A stretch of DNA of 64,000 nucleotides from Myxococcales bacterium (GTDB lineage Bacteria > Myxococcota_A > Polyangia > Polyangiales > Ga0077539). This document shows, piece after piece, positions 53,276 through 60,730 of the stretch. How positions within the stretch are numbered: position 1 is the stretch's first letter; every line of letters begins with the position of its first letter. The position numbers were made by a program, and so were the translations under genes. The DNA is taken from the NCBI GenBank assembly GCA_016793325.1, contig JAEUKI010000089.1, forward strand, positions 42,961 to 106,960. Direction: 5' to 3'. The notes beneath the pieces were generated by a model. It did not search any database. It saw only the letters and a program-made list of their open reading frames with translations, and was not told the origin of the DNA.

Positions 53276-55290
53276 CGCGTCACCACGAACACGATCACGA
53301 GCGCGACGAGGCCGAGCAACGCGAAGCCTCCTGCGACGAGCACTCCGACGCTCGTCCGCGGCTCCTCGGGGGTCAGGTCCAGCGTCTGCGCGGGCTGCGC
53401 AAACGGATCGATCGCGGCTCCAGCGACGGGCGCCGCGACGGACGACGGATACCCCTGCGCATAGGGCTGCTGCGCGTACGAGGGCTGCGCGGGCTGCGGC
53501 GGATACTGCGGCTGCGCGTACGGAACAGGCGGCGGCGTGGGCGTGAGCGTTGGCGCAGGAAAGCCCGGCGGATGCCCCGGATTCGTCTGCGTTGCAAACG
53601 GCCCTGTCGCGTTCGACGGCGTCGGCTGCGACATCGACGGAGGCATCGGCGGCGCGCTGCTCGTCGGAGCGTACGCCCCCACGTTGGGCAGCGACGGCGC
53701 TGGAGGAATCTGCGGCATCAACGGCGCGCCGATCGCCATCGTCGGCGGATCCGTGACCGTCGCTGGCGGCGGCGGCGCTGGAGCAAACTTGGGCGCCGCA
53801 GGCGCGCTCGTCGCGAGGGGCTCGACCTTCGCGATGAACGGCGCAGCCGGCGCTTTGGGCGGGGGCGCTTCGGGCTTGGTGCTCTTGGTCTTGGCAGGAG
53901 GCGCCATCGTCGGCGCGTCGCGCACGACCGCGCCAGGCGCGTTGTTCGACGACACGCTCGGCGGTGGAGGATTGGGCCGCGGTGGTGGCGGCGCTGTCTT
54001 CGCTGCTGCGCCAGGGCTCTTGACCTTCGCCGCTCCAGCGCTCTTCGCGGGCGGCGCCATCGTCGGCACCGCGCGAGGATCGGGCCCACGAAACGGCGAC
54101 GACATCGCGGCCGTCGCGTCTTCACCGTCTTCGGCCACCGCGACCGCGCCCGGCTGCGGCGTCTCGACGCGCTTGAACGCCCTCGTCGCTTCGTCGCGAA
54201 ACGTCGGCTTCTCTGTGGACGGCGCGGCCACCGCGGGGTTGGGCGTCATGCGCGAACGCATCACGCTCATGCTCTCGATTTGCGTCGAGTCGTCGAAGTC
54301 GTCGTCGAGGATGGACGGCCCTCCGACGACAGGAGGAATGCTCGGGGTCGAGGGCGTTCCGCTCAGCTCGGAGACGACGATCGCGAGCTCGGCGTCGGGG
54401 TTGGGCGGCATCGTGAAGAGCACGTCCGTCAGCGCGTCCGCCACTTGCCTCGCGGATTGAAAGCGATCCTCGGGCTTTGGCGCGAGGCACTTCTTGATGG
54501 CCTCGACGAGCTTCGCAGGGAGCCCTGGCCTCAACCGCTCGGGCGCTTCGAACGCCGCGCGCGCGACGCGATCGAGCAGCACGGGCAGCGTGAGATCCGG
54601 GTACACCGGACGCCCCGTCGCGAGCTCGTAGAGCACGCAGCCGAGCGCGAAGATGTCCGCGCGATGATCCACCGAGAGCGCCTTGGCTTGCTCGGGGGAC
54701 ATGTACGCGTACTTTCCCTTCACGACGCCGGCGGCGGTCTTCGACGCGCGGAGCGACGCCTTTGCGATGCCGAAATCCGTGATCTTCACCTCGCCCGCGG
54801 TGCTCACGAGGATGTTGGGCGGCGAGATGTCACGGTGGACGATGCGCAGCGGCTTTCCGTCGGAGCCGGTCTTCTTGTGCGCGTGCTCGAGGCCGTCGGC
54901 GACCTCGCGACAGACGTACGCAGCGACGCGCGGAGAGAGCAGCATCTTCCGCTCTTTCGCGGTCGTGAGCAGTCGACCGAGGTCGAGCCCGTCGACGTAC
55001 TCCATCGCGATGTAGTGCGTCCCGTCGATCTGCCCGAGGTCGATCACCTGCACGATGTTGCGGTGCGACAGCTGCGCGGTGATGTTCGCTTCGTCGACGA
55101 GGAGCTGCGTAAACTCCGGGTCCGACGAGAACCTCGTGTGGATGGTCTTGAGCGCGACCACCTTCTCGAACCCGGCGACTGACCTCGCGCGCGCGACGTA
55201 GACCTCCGCCATCCCGCCGACGCCGAGCTGACGCACGAGCTCGTACGGCCCAAAGGCGCGAGGCAGCTCGTGCGATGAACCGGCAGACAC
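53272..55290 (-). CDS. Ser/Thr protein kinase with Pro-rich region and C-terminal membrane anchor
   Basis: The product is 672 residues from the chosen GTG. The kinase domain has GVGGMAEVYVA (about 23-33), VALK with K48, HRDISPPNIL with D154, DFGIAK (172-174) and MSPEQAKAL. A tail of about 300 residues is very Pro/Ala-rich, and a membrane segment (VLVAGGFALLGLVALVIVFVV) sits at the very C-terminus with only two residues after it, so the protein is tail-anchored with no external sensor domain. The open frame extends to 55437, but the extra 49 codons would take up the divergent promoter region of the cyclic nucleotide-binding gene. The stop overlaps the sdhC start. Confidence 0.92.
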   Translation of the reverse strand: MSAGSSHELPRAFGPYELVRQLGVGGMAEVYVARARSVAGFEKVVALKTIHTRFSSDPEFTQLLVDEANITAQLSHRNIVQVIDLGQIDGTHYIAMEYVDGLDLGRLLTTAKERKMLLSPRVAAYVCREVADGLEHAHKKTGSDGKPLRIVHRDISPPNILVSTAGEVKITDFGIAKASLRASKTAAGVVKGKYAYMSPEQAKALSVDHRADIFALGCVLYELATGRPVYPDLTLPVLLDRVARAAFEAPERLRPGLPAKLVEAIKKCLAPKPEDRFQSARQVADALTDVLFTMPPNPDAELAIVVSELSGTPSTPSIPPVVGGPSILDDDFDDSTQIESMSVMRSRMTPNPAVAAPSTEKPTFRDEATRAFKRVETPQPGAVAVAEDGEDATAAMSSPFRGPDPRAVPTMAPPAKSAGAAKVKSPGAAAKTAPPPPRPNPPPPSVSSNNAPGAVVRDAPTMAPPAKTKSTKPEAPPPKAPAAPFIAKVEPLATSAPAAPKFAPAPPPPATVTDPPTMAIGAPLMPQIPPAPSLPNVGAYAPTSSAPPMPPSMSQPTPSNATGPFATQTNPGHPPGFPAPTLTPTPPPVPYAQPQYPPQPAQPSYAQQPYAQGYPSSVAAPVAGAAIDPFAQPAQTLDLTPEEPRTSVGVLVAGGFALLGLVALVIVFVVTR

Positions 55291-55432
55291 GTCCAATCGA
55301 GTGTACCGCGGATGCCCCAGCGAGCGCCCGTTTTCTACGCTCGGTCGCGCCTCTGCCGCGTCGGTCGCGTCGAGCACGGCACAACCCGAAGCCGCTCGGT
55401 CGAGGACGCAACCGCGCCGACGCGTAGTTGCG

Positions 55433-55438
55433 TACACT
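55433..55438 (+). promoter_or_regulatory. -10-like element of the cyclic nucleotide-binding gene
   Basis: TACACT, 12 nt before the ATG at 55451. No good -35 element was found at 16-18 bp. The short leader fits the pattern seen at other genes here. Confidence 0.35.
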
Positions 55439-55450
55439 CACCTGCCTACG

Positions 55451-55981
55451 ATGAAAGAACGACGATCAGCTTCGGACCTGCTTCGCCGCGACCCGCTGCG
55501 AGACATTGGCCTGTTCGGTGGCCTGTCGGATCAAGCGCTCGACGCGCTCTTGGAGGACCTCTCGGTCGTAACAGTCGAGGCCGGCGAGTTCGTGATGCGC
55601 GAGGGAGAGACCGCGCGCGAGATGTTCGTGGTGATCGGCGGCGAGCTCGAAGTGGTCAAGAAGACCCCCGCGGGCAGCGAAGCGCGCTTCGCGATGCTGG
55701 GCCCCGGAGACTGGGTCGGCGAGATGTCCATCCTCGACGTGATGCCGCGCTCGGCGTCGGTGCGCGCGCTGGCTCCGTCGCTCTTGCTCGTCGTGTCGGC
55801 GACGGACCTCGACAAGCTCTACCGCCGCGACCTCGCGTCGTACGCCATGGTCGTGATGAACATCGCCCGCGAGCTCTCTCGTCGGCTGCGCGTCGCCGAC
55901 GGGATCGTCGCTGGCGTCGTCGCCACCGTGTGGACCGAGTACCTCGGCCAGAAGAAGCCCGCGCGTCCGAGCCCCGGCTGA
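55451..55981 (+). CDS. Cyclic nucleotide-binding domain protein
   Basis: This 176-residue soluble protein is almost entirely one CNB domain. It has the beta-roll (EAGEFVMREGETAREMFVVIGGELEVVKK), the phosphate-binding cassette GDWVGEMSILDVMPRSASVRA with the Glu and the Arg that normally hold the cyclic phosphate, and the C-terminal hinge helices (LDKLYRRDLASYAMVVMNIARELSRRL). It has no HTH domain, so it is not a Crp-type regulator; it could be a stand-alone sensor or the regulatory part of a partner enzyme. It is divergent from a Ser/Thr kinase gene, 160 bp apart, which invites but does not prove a link. Confidence 0.88.
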   Translation: MKERRSASDLLRRDPLRDIGLFGGLSDQALDALLEDLSVVTVEAGEFVMREGETAREMFVVIGGELEVVKKTPAGSEARFAMLGPGDWVGEMSILDVMPRSASVRALAPSLLLVVSATDLDKLYRRDLASYAMVVMNIARELSRRLRVADGIVAGVVATVWTEYLGQKKPARPSPG

Positions 55982-56005
55982 CGCGCTGAGCCTCTGACTC
56001 GTGCT

Positions 56006-56100
56006 CGCGACGGCCCGTTGGAAGAAGACACGCAATGAGCAATCTCCTGGGAAATATCTAGGGAATCTCCGTTCGCGTGTCGCCAACGGCTGGCGTCGCG
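56006..56100. repeat. Palindromic repeat, copy A
   Basis: Outer arms CGCGACG (56006-56012) and CGTCGCG (56094-56100), middle arms CCGTTGG (56015-56021) and CCAACGG (56083-56089), inner arms GACACGC and GCGTGTC. The 75-bp core 56015-56089 is identical to that of copy B, 101 bp away. The copy lies between two convergent genes. Confidence 0.8.
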
Positions 56101-56108
56101 ACGTTGAT

Positions 56109-56210
56109 CGACGCCCCGTTGGAAGAAGACACGCAATGAGCAATCTCCTGGGAAATATCTAGGGAATCTCCGTTCGCGTGTCGCCAACGGCCGGCGGAGC
56201 CGCCGTCGCG
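56109..56210. repeat. Palindromic repeat, copy B
   Basis: The core 56116-56190 is identical to copy A; the flanks differ. The stop codon and last residues of the DUF2079 gene (ends 56159) lie inside this copy, so the element has been fixed as part of a gene's 3' end. Confidence 0.8.
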
Positions 56211-58120
56211 TCTAGGCGAACCCAGTGCGGCGCCTCGGCGTGCAGCCGCGACCCGTCAACGCGCCGAACGCCAAAGTACACCCCGTCGCGCTCGAGCGCC
56301 TCGCGGTTGGCCGCGACGATCACCGTCGTGCGCGCGACCTCGCCGACGCGCACGTGCGACGCGCTGAAGAGACCATCGAACGGCAAGAACGCGTGGATCC
56401 TCGCAGGGTCGTCGCGCTCGGCGCCCGGCGCGCGCGCCATCGGGCCCCAGCCGAGCTCGAGCCCCATGTCCGCTGGCCAACGCGCGAGAGAGACCAGCCA
56501 GAGCGTCACGGACGAACTTGATTCTGTGTGCCGTTCGATCCGCCACGAGGCGATCGCCACCGAGCGATCGACGTCGACGTGCCTCGCCGTGGTCCACGCG
56601 GCGTCCGAAGAAAACGCGACGTAGCGCCCTTCGGCGAACGCGCGCGGCGACACGCCTCGACGGAGCAACAGGTGCGTTCGCTCGGCGCGGACGAGCCCGT
56701 AGACGCCGCGAGCGAGCTCGTTGCGAACGGAGATCTCTTCGTGCGAGCGCCAGAGCGTCTGTGTTCCGTCGAAGCGCAGGCGGTGCTCGATGGGGACGAT
56801 GACGTCGTCCGCCGCGCGCGTCCACGCGTCGTAGCGCTGAAACAACGGCCGCGTCGCGAGGTGAGCCAGCGCGCGGTCGGGCGCCACCACGAGCCCCGTG
56901 GGGCGCACGGCGCGAACGATCGTCTCGAGGTCCCGCGCGCGCGCGTCTCGCTGGTAGTCCGCGCTGTGAAACATGCGAGAGAGCGGCGTCGCGCCCGCGC
57001 GACGATGGGCCACGAGCGCCGCGCCGAGCACCATCACCGCGCAGAGCGCGAGCATCCTGCGTCCCGTCGGTCGATCGGACGGCGCGCCGAGCGCGTGCTT
57101 GGCGTCGACGACCCGCGCCGCGCCGTGGATCGCCGACGCGAACACAAACGGGATCGCGAGCAGCGCGTAGTGCGAGCGCACCTGCGTCGCCGTCGACCAG
57201 GCCGAGAGAAAATTGATCGCGAACGGCGCGAGCGCAGGCAAGAGCCACCGCGGCGAGAGCACCGACAAGAACGCGACCGGCGCGAGCAGCCGCGGGGCGT
57301 ACAGCCACTTCACGGGCTTGGAGACGGCCATCAACGTCGCGATCGGGTGAAGCAACACGCTCTTGGCGATCGCGCCGGGGCTCGTCCCGAGCCCGCCGAA
57401 GTGCAGCGCGAGCGAGCCTCGCTGCGGCAAGAACCGCGGGGCGACGACGAACATGTAGAGCGCGAAATACAGCGCTGACGCCGCGGCGACGCCGAGGCCC
57501 CACGCGCGGCGCTCGCGATCTCGGTCGAGCGCGAGGGCCACGCCGCACAGGGCCGAGACGAGCGCGACGTCTTCGCGACAGAGCACCGCGAGCACGAGCG
57601 CGATCGCCCCTGCGCGAAGGCGCCCCTGATCCCACGCGTCCAACGCGTACGCGAGCGGCAAGAGGGCGAGCGAGCTCGGGTGAAACTCGTACGTCGCGGC
57701 GGTGAGCACCGTGGGATACAGCAAGAACGCCGCGGCGGTGACGTCCGCTGCGAGCGGCGTTCGAAGGCGCCTCGCCGCCATGCGCGCGAGCGGAATCGCC
57801 GCTGCCGCCAACGCCGACGCCTGCACCACGAGCAACAGCGGAACGATCGGAACGATCCTCCCGAGCAACGCCAACGGCACGAGCACCCACGAAGCGTGCA
57901 GCCCCAAAACGTGCGAGTCGCTCAGCGGGTGATAGAGGTCTCCGCGCGCGATCCCCCACACGATCCGCGTGTAAAACGCCAGGTCGAACGTGTCGTTGTG
58001 AAACGTCCGAAACCGCGCCAACGCCAAGAGCGCGCTCGCGACCGCGACGACGAGCGCTGTGTTGGACAAGCGCACCCACGGAAACGCGTCCTCTGCCCGT
58101 TGCTCGTCACTGCGCCGCAC
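56159..58120 (-). CDS. DUF2079 polytopic membrane protein
   Basis: The product is 653 residues with about ten membrane segments in its first 360 residues and a soluble C-terminal part. The N-terminal region FRTFHNDTFDLAFYTRIVWGIARGD is the hallmark of DUF2079, a family related in layout to GT-C glycosyltransferases. The acidic pair in CREDVALVSA and the loop CHVCH-free middle (MFVVAPRFLPQRGSLALHFG) fit the family. No catalytic function has been fixed for the family that I know of. The GTG start at 58120 is the most upstream possible. The C-terminus (AVGDTRTEIP) is encoded by palindromic repeat copy B. It is divergent from thiE with 80 bp between. Confidence 0.85.
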   Translation of the reverse strand: MRRSDEQRAEDAFPWVRLSNTALVVAVASALLALARFRTFHNDTFDLAFYTRIVWGIARGDLYHPLSDSHVLGLHASWVLVPLALLGRIVPIVPLLLVVQASALAAAAIPLARMAARRLRTPLAADVTAAAFLLYPTVLTAATYEFHPSSLALLPLAYALDAWDQGRLRAGAIALVLAVLCREDVALVSALCGVALALDRDRERRAWGLGVAAASALYFALYMFVVAPRFLPQRGSLALHFGGLGTSPGAIAKSVLLHPIATLMAVSKPVKWLYAPRLLAPVAFLSVLSPRWLLPALAPFAINFLSAWSTATQVRSHYALLAIPFVFASAIHGAARVVDAKHALGAPSDRPTGRRMLALCAVMVLGAALVAHRRAGATPLSRMFHSADYQRDARARDLETIVRAVRPTGLVVAPDRALAHLATRPLFQRYDAWTRAADDVIVPIEHRLRFDGTQTLWRSHEEISVRNELARGVYGLVRAERTHLLLRRGVSPRAFAEGRYVAFSSDAAWTTARHVDVDRSVAIASWRIERHTESSSSVTLWLVSLARWPADMGLELGWGPMARAPGAERDDPARIHAFLPFDGLFSASHVRVGEVARTTVIVAANREALERDGVYFGVRRVDGSRLHAEAPHWVRLDATAAPPAVGDTRTEIP

Positions 58121-58200
58121 AGCCTCATCGGCTCTACCACGGTCGCGCCCCTCGCTCCCACGCTCTTCCGCCCGCCGCGAGACCGTGTGACAACGCGCTC

Positions 58201-58899
58201 GTGCGTTTCGCTTCGCGCTCTGGCCTGTACGCGATCATCGACACATCGACGCTCGACGCGATGGATCGCGCGACGCCCTCGCTCTCGCCCATCGATCCGC
58301 TCGCGTTCGCAGAGGCGCTCTTGTCCGCAGCGCCGCTGTTCGCGCTGCAGCTCCGCGCGAAACAGTGGCCCGCGCGACGGACGCTCGCGCTCGCGTCGGC
58401 GCTCGCGATTCGCTGCGCGCGCGCGGGGGTTCCGTTCGTGGTCAACGATCGCCCGGACATCGCGTCGCTCGCAGGCGCGCACGCGGTGCACGTCGGACAA
58501 GACGACCTGTCGATCGCCGACGTTCGACGCGCGGCTCCGCAGCTCGCGGTCGGGATTTCGACCCACGATTTCAGCCAGCTCGAGCGAGCGCTCGCCTCCG
58601 ACGATCCACCGGACTACGTCGCGTTCGGCCCCGTGTTCGACACGCGCTCCAAAGAGCGCCCCGATCCCACGGTCGGCCTCCACGCGCTCGCACGCGCGTC
58701 CGAGCGAGCGCGAGCCCGCGAGATTCCCCTCGTGGCCATCGGCGGAATCACGCTCACCAACGCGCGCGAGGTCCGCGACCGAGGCGCTTCGTCCGCGGCG
58801 CTCATCAGCGCGCTCGCCACGCACGCGCGCGACCGCGACGCGCTCGTCGCGCACGCGATCGCGCTGCACGACGCGCTAAGCTCTACCCATCGTGCCTGA
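58201..58899 (+). CDS. thiE: Thiamine phosphate synthase
   Basis: ThiE couples the thiazole phosphate and the hydroxymethylpyrimidine diphosphate to thiamine phosphate, in the cytoplasm. The product is 232 residues. It shows the TIM-barrel markers of the family: SGLYAIIDTS, FALQLRAKQW, VPFVVNDRPDIASLAGAHAVHVGQDDL, VGISTHDF, YVAFGPVFDTRSKERPDPTVGL and VAIGGITLTNAREVRDRGASSAALISAL. All pyrophosphate- and Mg-binding segments are present, although the QLRAK motif is a variant of QLREK. No other thiamine gene is in the window. The start is a GTG. Confidence 0.93.
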   Translation: MRFASRSGLYAIIDTSTLDAMDRATPSLSPIDPLAFAEALLSAAPLFALQLRAKQWPARRTLALASALAIRCARAGVPFVVNDRPDIASLAGAHAVHVGQDDLSIADVRRAAPQLAVGISTHDFSQLERALASDDPPDYVAFGPVFDTRSKERPDPTVGLHALARASERARAREIPLVAIGGITLTNAREVRDRGASSAALISALATHARDRDALVAHAIALHDALSSTHRA

Positions 58900-58923
58900 G
58901 CGCGCTACACTCCGAGTCCCCTA

Positions 58924-59023
58924 GCGCGTCGCCGGGTTGGATCAGTACACGCCACGGATCTCCTGGGAACCATCCCGAGAATCGCGCGTTGCGCGGACGC
59001 TCCAGCCCGATGCGACGCTGAAA
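58924..59023. repeat. Palindromic repeat, diverged copy D
   Basis: The core ATCTCCTGGGAA is kept. The stem CGGGTTGG (58933-58940) pairs with CCAGCCCG (59002-59009) with one G-T pair. The right flank GCTGAAAT matches that of copy C. The copy lies between thiE and the DUF4178-like gene, which are both on the plus strand. Confidence 0.6.
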
Positions 59024-59032
59024 TAGCGCGCA

Positions 59033-59617
59033 ATGGACCCCTTTATTTTCGGCGTGATCGTGCTGGTCGGTGCCCCCGCGGCGGCGGCCGCGACGCGCTT
59101 CATCCGCGGTCGACGCGCGCGCCCAGAAGAGCCGAAGCCTCGCGAGCTTCCACCCTCGGGGTCCGCGGCGATCTCGCGCGATTCGATCCGGGTCGGCGAC
59201 GTGCTCACGCACATGAGCGAGAGCTACTGGCTCTCGGGCGAGCTCACGCTCAAGCGCGAGGGATCGACGGCGCTTCGCTTGTTCGTAGCGCCCGAGAAGG
59301 GTGTCGATCGCTGGCTCGCGCTGACGCGCGACGGGCAGTCCGTGTGGGTCCTCGAGGTCTCGCGAGAGCTCGAATCCATGGGATTTCCCGGGGTCGAAGT
59401 CCCTCTCGGCGGCCGCGTGCTTCGGCGCACCGAGCACGGCAACGTCGCGATCGAGCCCTCGGGCGAAGGCACGATCGGCTGGGAGTCGCTCGGTCGCTTC
59501 GCGATGTTTCGCGCGCACGACCGCGTCGCCGTCTACCTCGAAGCCCCCGGCCGCGGTAAGCGCCTCGCCCTCGAAGGCCGCGAGATTCCCCGACAGCTCG
59601 TGCAGAAGATGGGCTGA
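59033..59617 (+). CDS. DUF4178-like membrane-anchored protein
   Basis: The product has 194 residues: a short N-terminal membrane segment (FIFGVIVLVGAPAAAAATRFI), a basic linker, and one beta-rich domain starting with SIRVGDVLTHMSESYWLSGELTL, which resembles DUF4178 domains (GDVLxxxxxxYxVxGxL). The domain ends with GRFAMFRAHDRVAVYLEAPG. DUF4178 proteins often occur with phage shock or PspA-like membrane systems, but no such gene is visible here. It is convergent with the degenerate Fic gene, and a palindromic repeat copy lies between the two stop codons. The domain assignment is moderate. Confidence 0.65.
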   Translation: MDPFIFGVIVLVGAPAAAAATRFIRGRRARPEEPKPRELPPSGSAAISRDSIRVGDVLTHMSESYWLSGELTLKREGSTALRLFVAPEKGVDRWLALTRDGQSVWVLEVSRELESMGFPGVEVPLGGRVLRRTEHGNVAIEPSGEGTIGWESLGRFAMFRAHDRVAVYLEAPGRGKRLALEGREIPRQLVQKMG

Positions 59618-59635
59618 GTACGGGGCGCTGAAACA

Positions 59636-59733
59636 CGCGACGCCCGGTTGGAAGAAGACACGCAGCGAGCGATCTCCTGGGAAATATCACCGCAACCCAG
59701 CTCGCGTGTCGCCAACCGCAGGCGGCGCTGAAA
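59636..59733. repeat. Palindromic repeat, copy C with compensated stem
   Basis: The stem is CGGTTGG (59645-59651) and CCAACCG (59712-59718), where copies A and B have CCGTTGG and CCAACGG: both arms changed together. The inner GACACGC and GCGTGTC arms are kept. A 10-bp direct repeat GGCGCTGAAA (59624-59633, 59724-59733) flanks it. Confidence 0.8.
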
Positions 59734-59738
59734 TCAAC

Positions 59739-60641
59739 TCAGGCCAGCGCGCGGCGGCCGCTCTTCGCTTCGGTGAAGAGCTTGATCGCGCTCTCGATCG
59801 CGTTCTCGAGGCTCTCGAGCATGATGTTGTGCAGCGTGGTCGCGGGCCCGCGAAGCGACTCGTAGTAGCGCTGACGCTCCGTCGAGTGAACGATCGCCGG
59901 CGGATAGCCCGCGCGCAAGAGCACGAGGTTCATCGCGAGCCTCGCGTGCTTCCCGCTGTGCTTCGGAAACGGGTAGATCTGCATGAGCTTGAAGTGCAGC
60001 TTCGACGCGAGCCGCAGCGCCGGGAGCTTCTTCGTCTCGGGCTCTTGCAGCCACTCGCCGAGCTTCTTCATCTCGCCCGCGATCTTGTCCGCCGCGGGAA
60101 TATCGTGAAAGTACAGCCGGTGCACAGGCGTGTCCCTGCGGTACGGCGTCGCCTCCGCAGGCGGTGGAGGCGGCTTCACCTCTTTGACGACCGCGGGCTT
60201 GGGCTCGAGCAGCACCGGCGTCGGCACGGGCTTGGGCTCGAGCAACACCGCAGGCACCGGCGGCGGCGGCGGAACGCTCGCGATCGGCGCCGGCGGAGGC
60301 GTCGGCTCGGGGTTCAGCACGTCGCGGAGCTTGAGCAGCAAATCCAGCGTGATCGGCTGCTTCTTGCCCTTGGCAGCCTGCTCGCGAACCCAGTCGATCG
60401 CCGCTTTGTGAGCGCGGATCTCGTCGTACGTCGGGATCAGCGACACGTCGCTCACGACGTCCTTGTCGATCGCGCTCTTCAGCTCGTGGAAGCTCAGCAC
60501 CATGCCTTCGAGCGCGCAGTCGTGATAGATCCACGACATGTCCAGCCGCTCCTGAAATTCAGCGAGCGCCTGCTCCTCCATGGTGGCGAGCATCTCCTGA
60601 AGCGACTCTAGCTTCGTGTCGATCGCGGCTCGGTCTGCCAT
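59739..60641 (-). CDS. Fic/DOC-fold protein with degenerate active site
   Basis: Fic proteins transfer AMP or similar groups to target proteins. This 300-residue protein has the fold outline: an N-terminal helix segment with LEGMVLSFHEL (E45, G46), like the inhibitory helix motif SxxxEGx, a Pro-rich insert (about 112-165), and the Fic core FKLMQIYPFPKHSGKHARLAMNLVLLRAGYPP. The signature HPFxxGNGRxxR aligns with Y223-P-F-P-K-H-S-G-K-H-A-R234. Catalytic His is Tyr, the acidic residue is Lys, Asn is Ser and the first Arg is Lys; one Gly and the last Arg remain. AMP transfer by the usual route is unlikely. The ATG at 60641 was chosen; the frame is open 5 codons upstream. The gene is divergent from the Gly-rich lipoprotein gene. 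Confidence 0.8.
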   Translation of the reverse strand: MADRAAIDTKLESLQEMLATMEEQALAEFQERLDMSWIYHDCALEGMVLSFHELKSAIDKDVVSDVSLIPTYDEIRAHKAAIDWVREQAAKGKKQPITLDLLLKLRDVLNPEPTPPPAPIASVPPPPPVPAVLLEPKPVPTPVLLEPKPAVVKEVKPPPPPAEATPYRRDTPVHRLYFHDIPAADKIAGEMKKLGEWLQEPETKKLPALRLASKLHFKLMQIYPFPKHSGKHARLAMNLVLLRAGYPPAIVHSTERQRYYESLRGPATTLHNIMLESLENAIESAIKLFTEAKSGRRALA

Positions 60642-60717
60642 GCACCTGAGCCGCACCGTATTGAAGCCGCTATCGATTCGTCAACAACGAGACGCTGCGG
60701 CCCCTCTGGCGCTGTGG

Positions 60718-60723
60718 TAGCGT
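60718..60723 (+). promoter_or_regulatory. -10-like element of the Gly-rich lipoprotein gene
   Basis: TAGCGT with exactly 7 nt to the GTG at 60731, the same spacing as at the slyD and LeuA-like genes. No ribosome site lies between, so a leaderless transcript is likely. Confidence 0.4.
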
Positions 60724-60730
60724 CGAGCTC

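Noticed and set aside
55291..55437. N-terminal extension of the second Ser/Thr kinase
   Set aside because: It would occupy the divergent promoter region and has no kinase similarity; the GTG at 55290 is adequate.
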